Both the position numbers and the translations under genes were made by a program. Source: Clostridium cavendishii DSM 21758 (GTDB lineage: Bacteria > Bacillota > Clostridia > Clostridiales > Clostridiaceae). From it: a stretch of DNA of 64,000 bases. The notes beneath the pieces were generated by a model, which was given only the letters and a program-made list of their open reading frames with translations, was not told the origin of the DNA and ran no database searches. Position 1 is the first letter of the stretch. Each line of letters starts with the position of its first letter. The stretch spans positions 62,001 through 126,000 of the forward strand of contig NZ_FQZB01000013.1 in NCBI RefSeq assembly GCF_900141845.1. Direction: 5' to 3'. Below are positions 63,184-64,000 of the stretch, piece after piece.

Positions 63184-63927
63184 TTATAAACTGAATAACC
63201 TTTTTATCTCTTCATACTTTTCATGAGTTAAAAGAGCATCTTTTTCGGTATTTTTAAGCTTAACTATATATGTCCATCTTCCATAAGGATAAATTTTAGT
63301 TATCAAAGAAAGATTTATTATATATGACTTATGACTTCTAAAAAATTGGTTAGGATCTAACTTTTCTTCTATTTCAGTTAATGATATAGAAGTTGTAAAG
63401 CTATCTGTCTTAGTATATATAACAGTAGAACTCTCTTCTCTCTGAACTAAAACTATTTCCTTAGTATCTACAAAGCTTATCCCATCCTTATTCTTTATCA
63501 TAAGCTTATCTAAGCCTTTTTCATGCTTTATTATTTTATCTATTCCCTCTGCATAATTAGGTTTATTAAGCTTTTTAATTCTGTCTAGTGTTTGCATAAC
63601 CCTATCTATTTTAAATGGTTTGACTAAATAATCAAATGCATATACTTGAAACGCCTCTGACATATATTGTTCATGAGCAGTGGCGAATATAATTATTGTT
63701 TTAGGATCTATATCCGTAAATACTTTTGCACATTCTATACCACTACGTATTGGCATTTCAACATCAAGGAACACCACTTCAGGATGGTGCTCCTTAAATA
63801 TACTTATAGCCTCATCACCATTATCAGTATCCCCTATAACTTCAAAGCCACTAGTTTTTTGTAATATTTTCTTAATTACAGTTCTCATTCCTGGTTCATC
63901 ATCTACTATAAGTACTTTTATATCCAT
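63184..63927 (-). CDS. LytTR family response regulator
   Basis: 247 residues. Receiver domain (1-120) with phospho-acceptor Asp55 in VVFLDVEMP, the acidic pair at Asp9/Asp10 and a conserved Lys in YLVKPFK. A LytTR DNA-binding domain occupies about 140-245 (VLVQREESSTVIYTKTDSF, FRSHKSYIINLSLI). Such regulators control cell-surface, autolysis or virulence genes and pair with a LytS/AgrC-type kinase. No complete kinase is in view; the end of a gene 20 bp upstream may be that kinase. Ribosome site AGGAGAAG. Confidence 0.93.
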   Translation of the reverse strand: MDIKVLIVDDEPGMRTVIKKILQKTSGFEVIGDTDNGDEAISIFKEHHPEVVFLDVEMPIRSGIECAKVFTDIDPKTIIIFATAHEQYMSEAFQVYAFDYLVKPFKIDRVMQTLDRIKKLNKPNYAEGIDKIIKHEKGLDKLMIKNKDGISFVDTKEIVLVQREESSTVIYTKTDSFTTSISLTEIEEKLDPNQFFRSHKSYIINLSLITKIYPYGRWTYIVKLKNTEKDALLTHEKYEEIKRLFSL

Positions 63928-63946
63928 ATAATCTTCTCCTAAAATT

Positions 63947-64000
63947 TTAAAATCTTCTACGCCTTCTAGTCTTACACTTAGGCTTACTAATTATTTCGGA
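63947..64000 (-). CDS. 3' end of an upstream gene (cut by window edge)
   Basis: One frame is open from the edge through KPKCKTRRRRRF to TAA at 63947, 19 bp before the LytTR start, with the LytTR ribosome site between. Spacing suggests one operon. By context it may be the sensor kinase, but only 17 codons are visible and no domain can be recognised. Confidence 0.35.
   Translation of the reverse strand, partial: SEIISKPKCKTRRRRRF

Noticed and set aside
1..64000. CRISPR array, prophage, insertion sequence, rRNA or tRNA genes
   Set aside because: No regularly spaced repeats, transposase or phage genes, terminal repeats, or recognisable rRNA/tRNA sequence.

Overview
The window is AT-rich chromosomal DNA of a spore-forming, strictly anaerobic Firmicute. 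The best fit is Clostridium sensu stricto, but I cannot name a species. Reasons: strong purine-rich ribosome sites, U-tract terminators, TPP and T-box leaders, spore genes (spmA-spmB and a cwlD-like amidase), the class III anaerobic ribonucleotide reductase nrdD/nrdG, fermentative adhE, clostridial ferredoxin and a clostridial CcpA. No rRNA, tRNA, CRISPR array, prophage or insertion sequence was seen.

Layout. 1-9 kb: the 5' part of pepA, a membrane alpha/beta hydrolase, then a minus-strand group (nrdG, metallophosphoesterase, CwlD-like amidase) and a three-gene operon in reaction order: a homocitrate/Re-citrate synthase-type enzyme, aconitase and NADP isocitrate dehydrogenase. This operon gives acetyl-CoA + oxaloacetate to 2-oxoglutarate and sits between nrdD and nrdG. 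9-15 kb: nrdD with a candidate NrdR-box pair, a degV-padR pair, a TPP riboswitch driving the thiamine ECF component thiT, and a small ferredoxin. 15-32 kb: mrp, a lipoprotein gene overlapping lgt, and a housekeeping cluster resembling Bacillus metS-yabD-yabE-rnmV-ksgA. Here that cluster has two different methionyl-tRNA synthetases in tandem, the upstream one behind a Met-type T-box, plus a large SWIM/SNF2 helicase.

32-48 kb: a UbiB-type kinase with a phasin-like partner, a Crp/Fnr regulator followed by a secreted zinc phospholipase C-like enzyme, aminopeptidase P, a 50-codon gene, adhE, spmA-spmB, a MATE pump with a MarR repressor and an obvious operator, a YgjP-type peptidase and ccpA. 48-64 kb: rhodanese, an NSS transporter, an Ile T-box with a eukaryote-like (type 2) ileS, a stand-alone BFD-type [2Fe-2S] protein, an ABC-F ATPase, a secreted five-repeat protein ending in a dockerin, a secreted glucosaminidase with three Y_Y_Y-like repeats, and a LytTR response regulator at the right edge.

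Most of the window is ordinary core genome. The parts that deserve a second look are the phospholipase C with a long pro-region beside a Crp/Fnr gene and a 22-bp dyad, the dockerin repeat protein, the ordered 2-oxoglutarate operon with its duplicated ribosome-site leader, the paired MetRS genes with a type 2 IleRS, and small genes of unknown role. I found no clear evidence of a wholly new multi-gene system.
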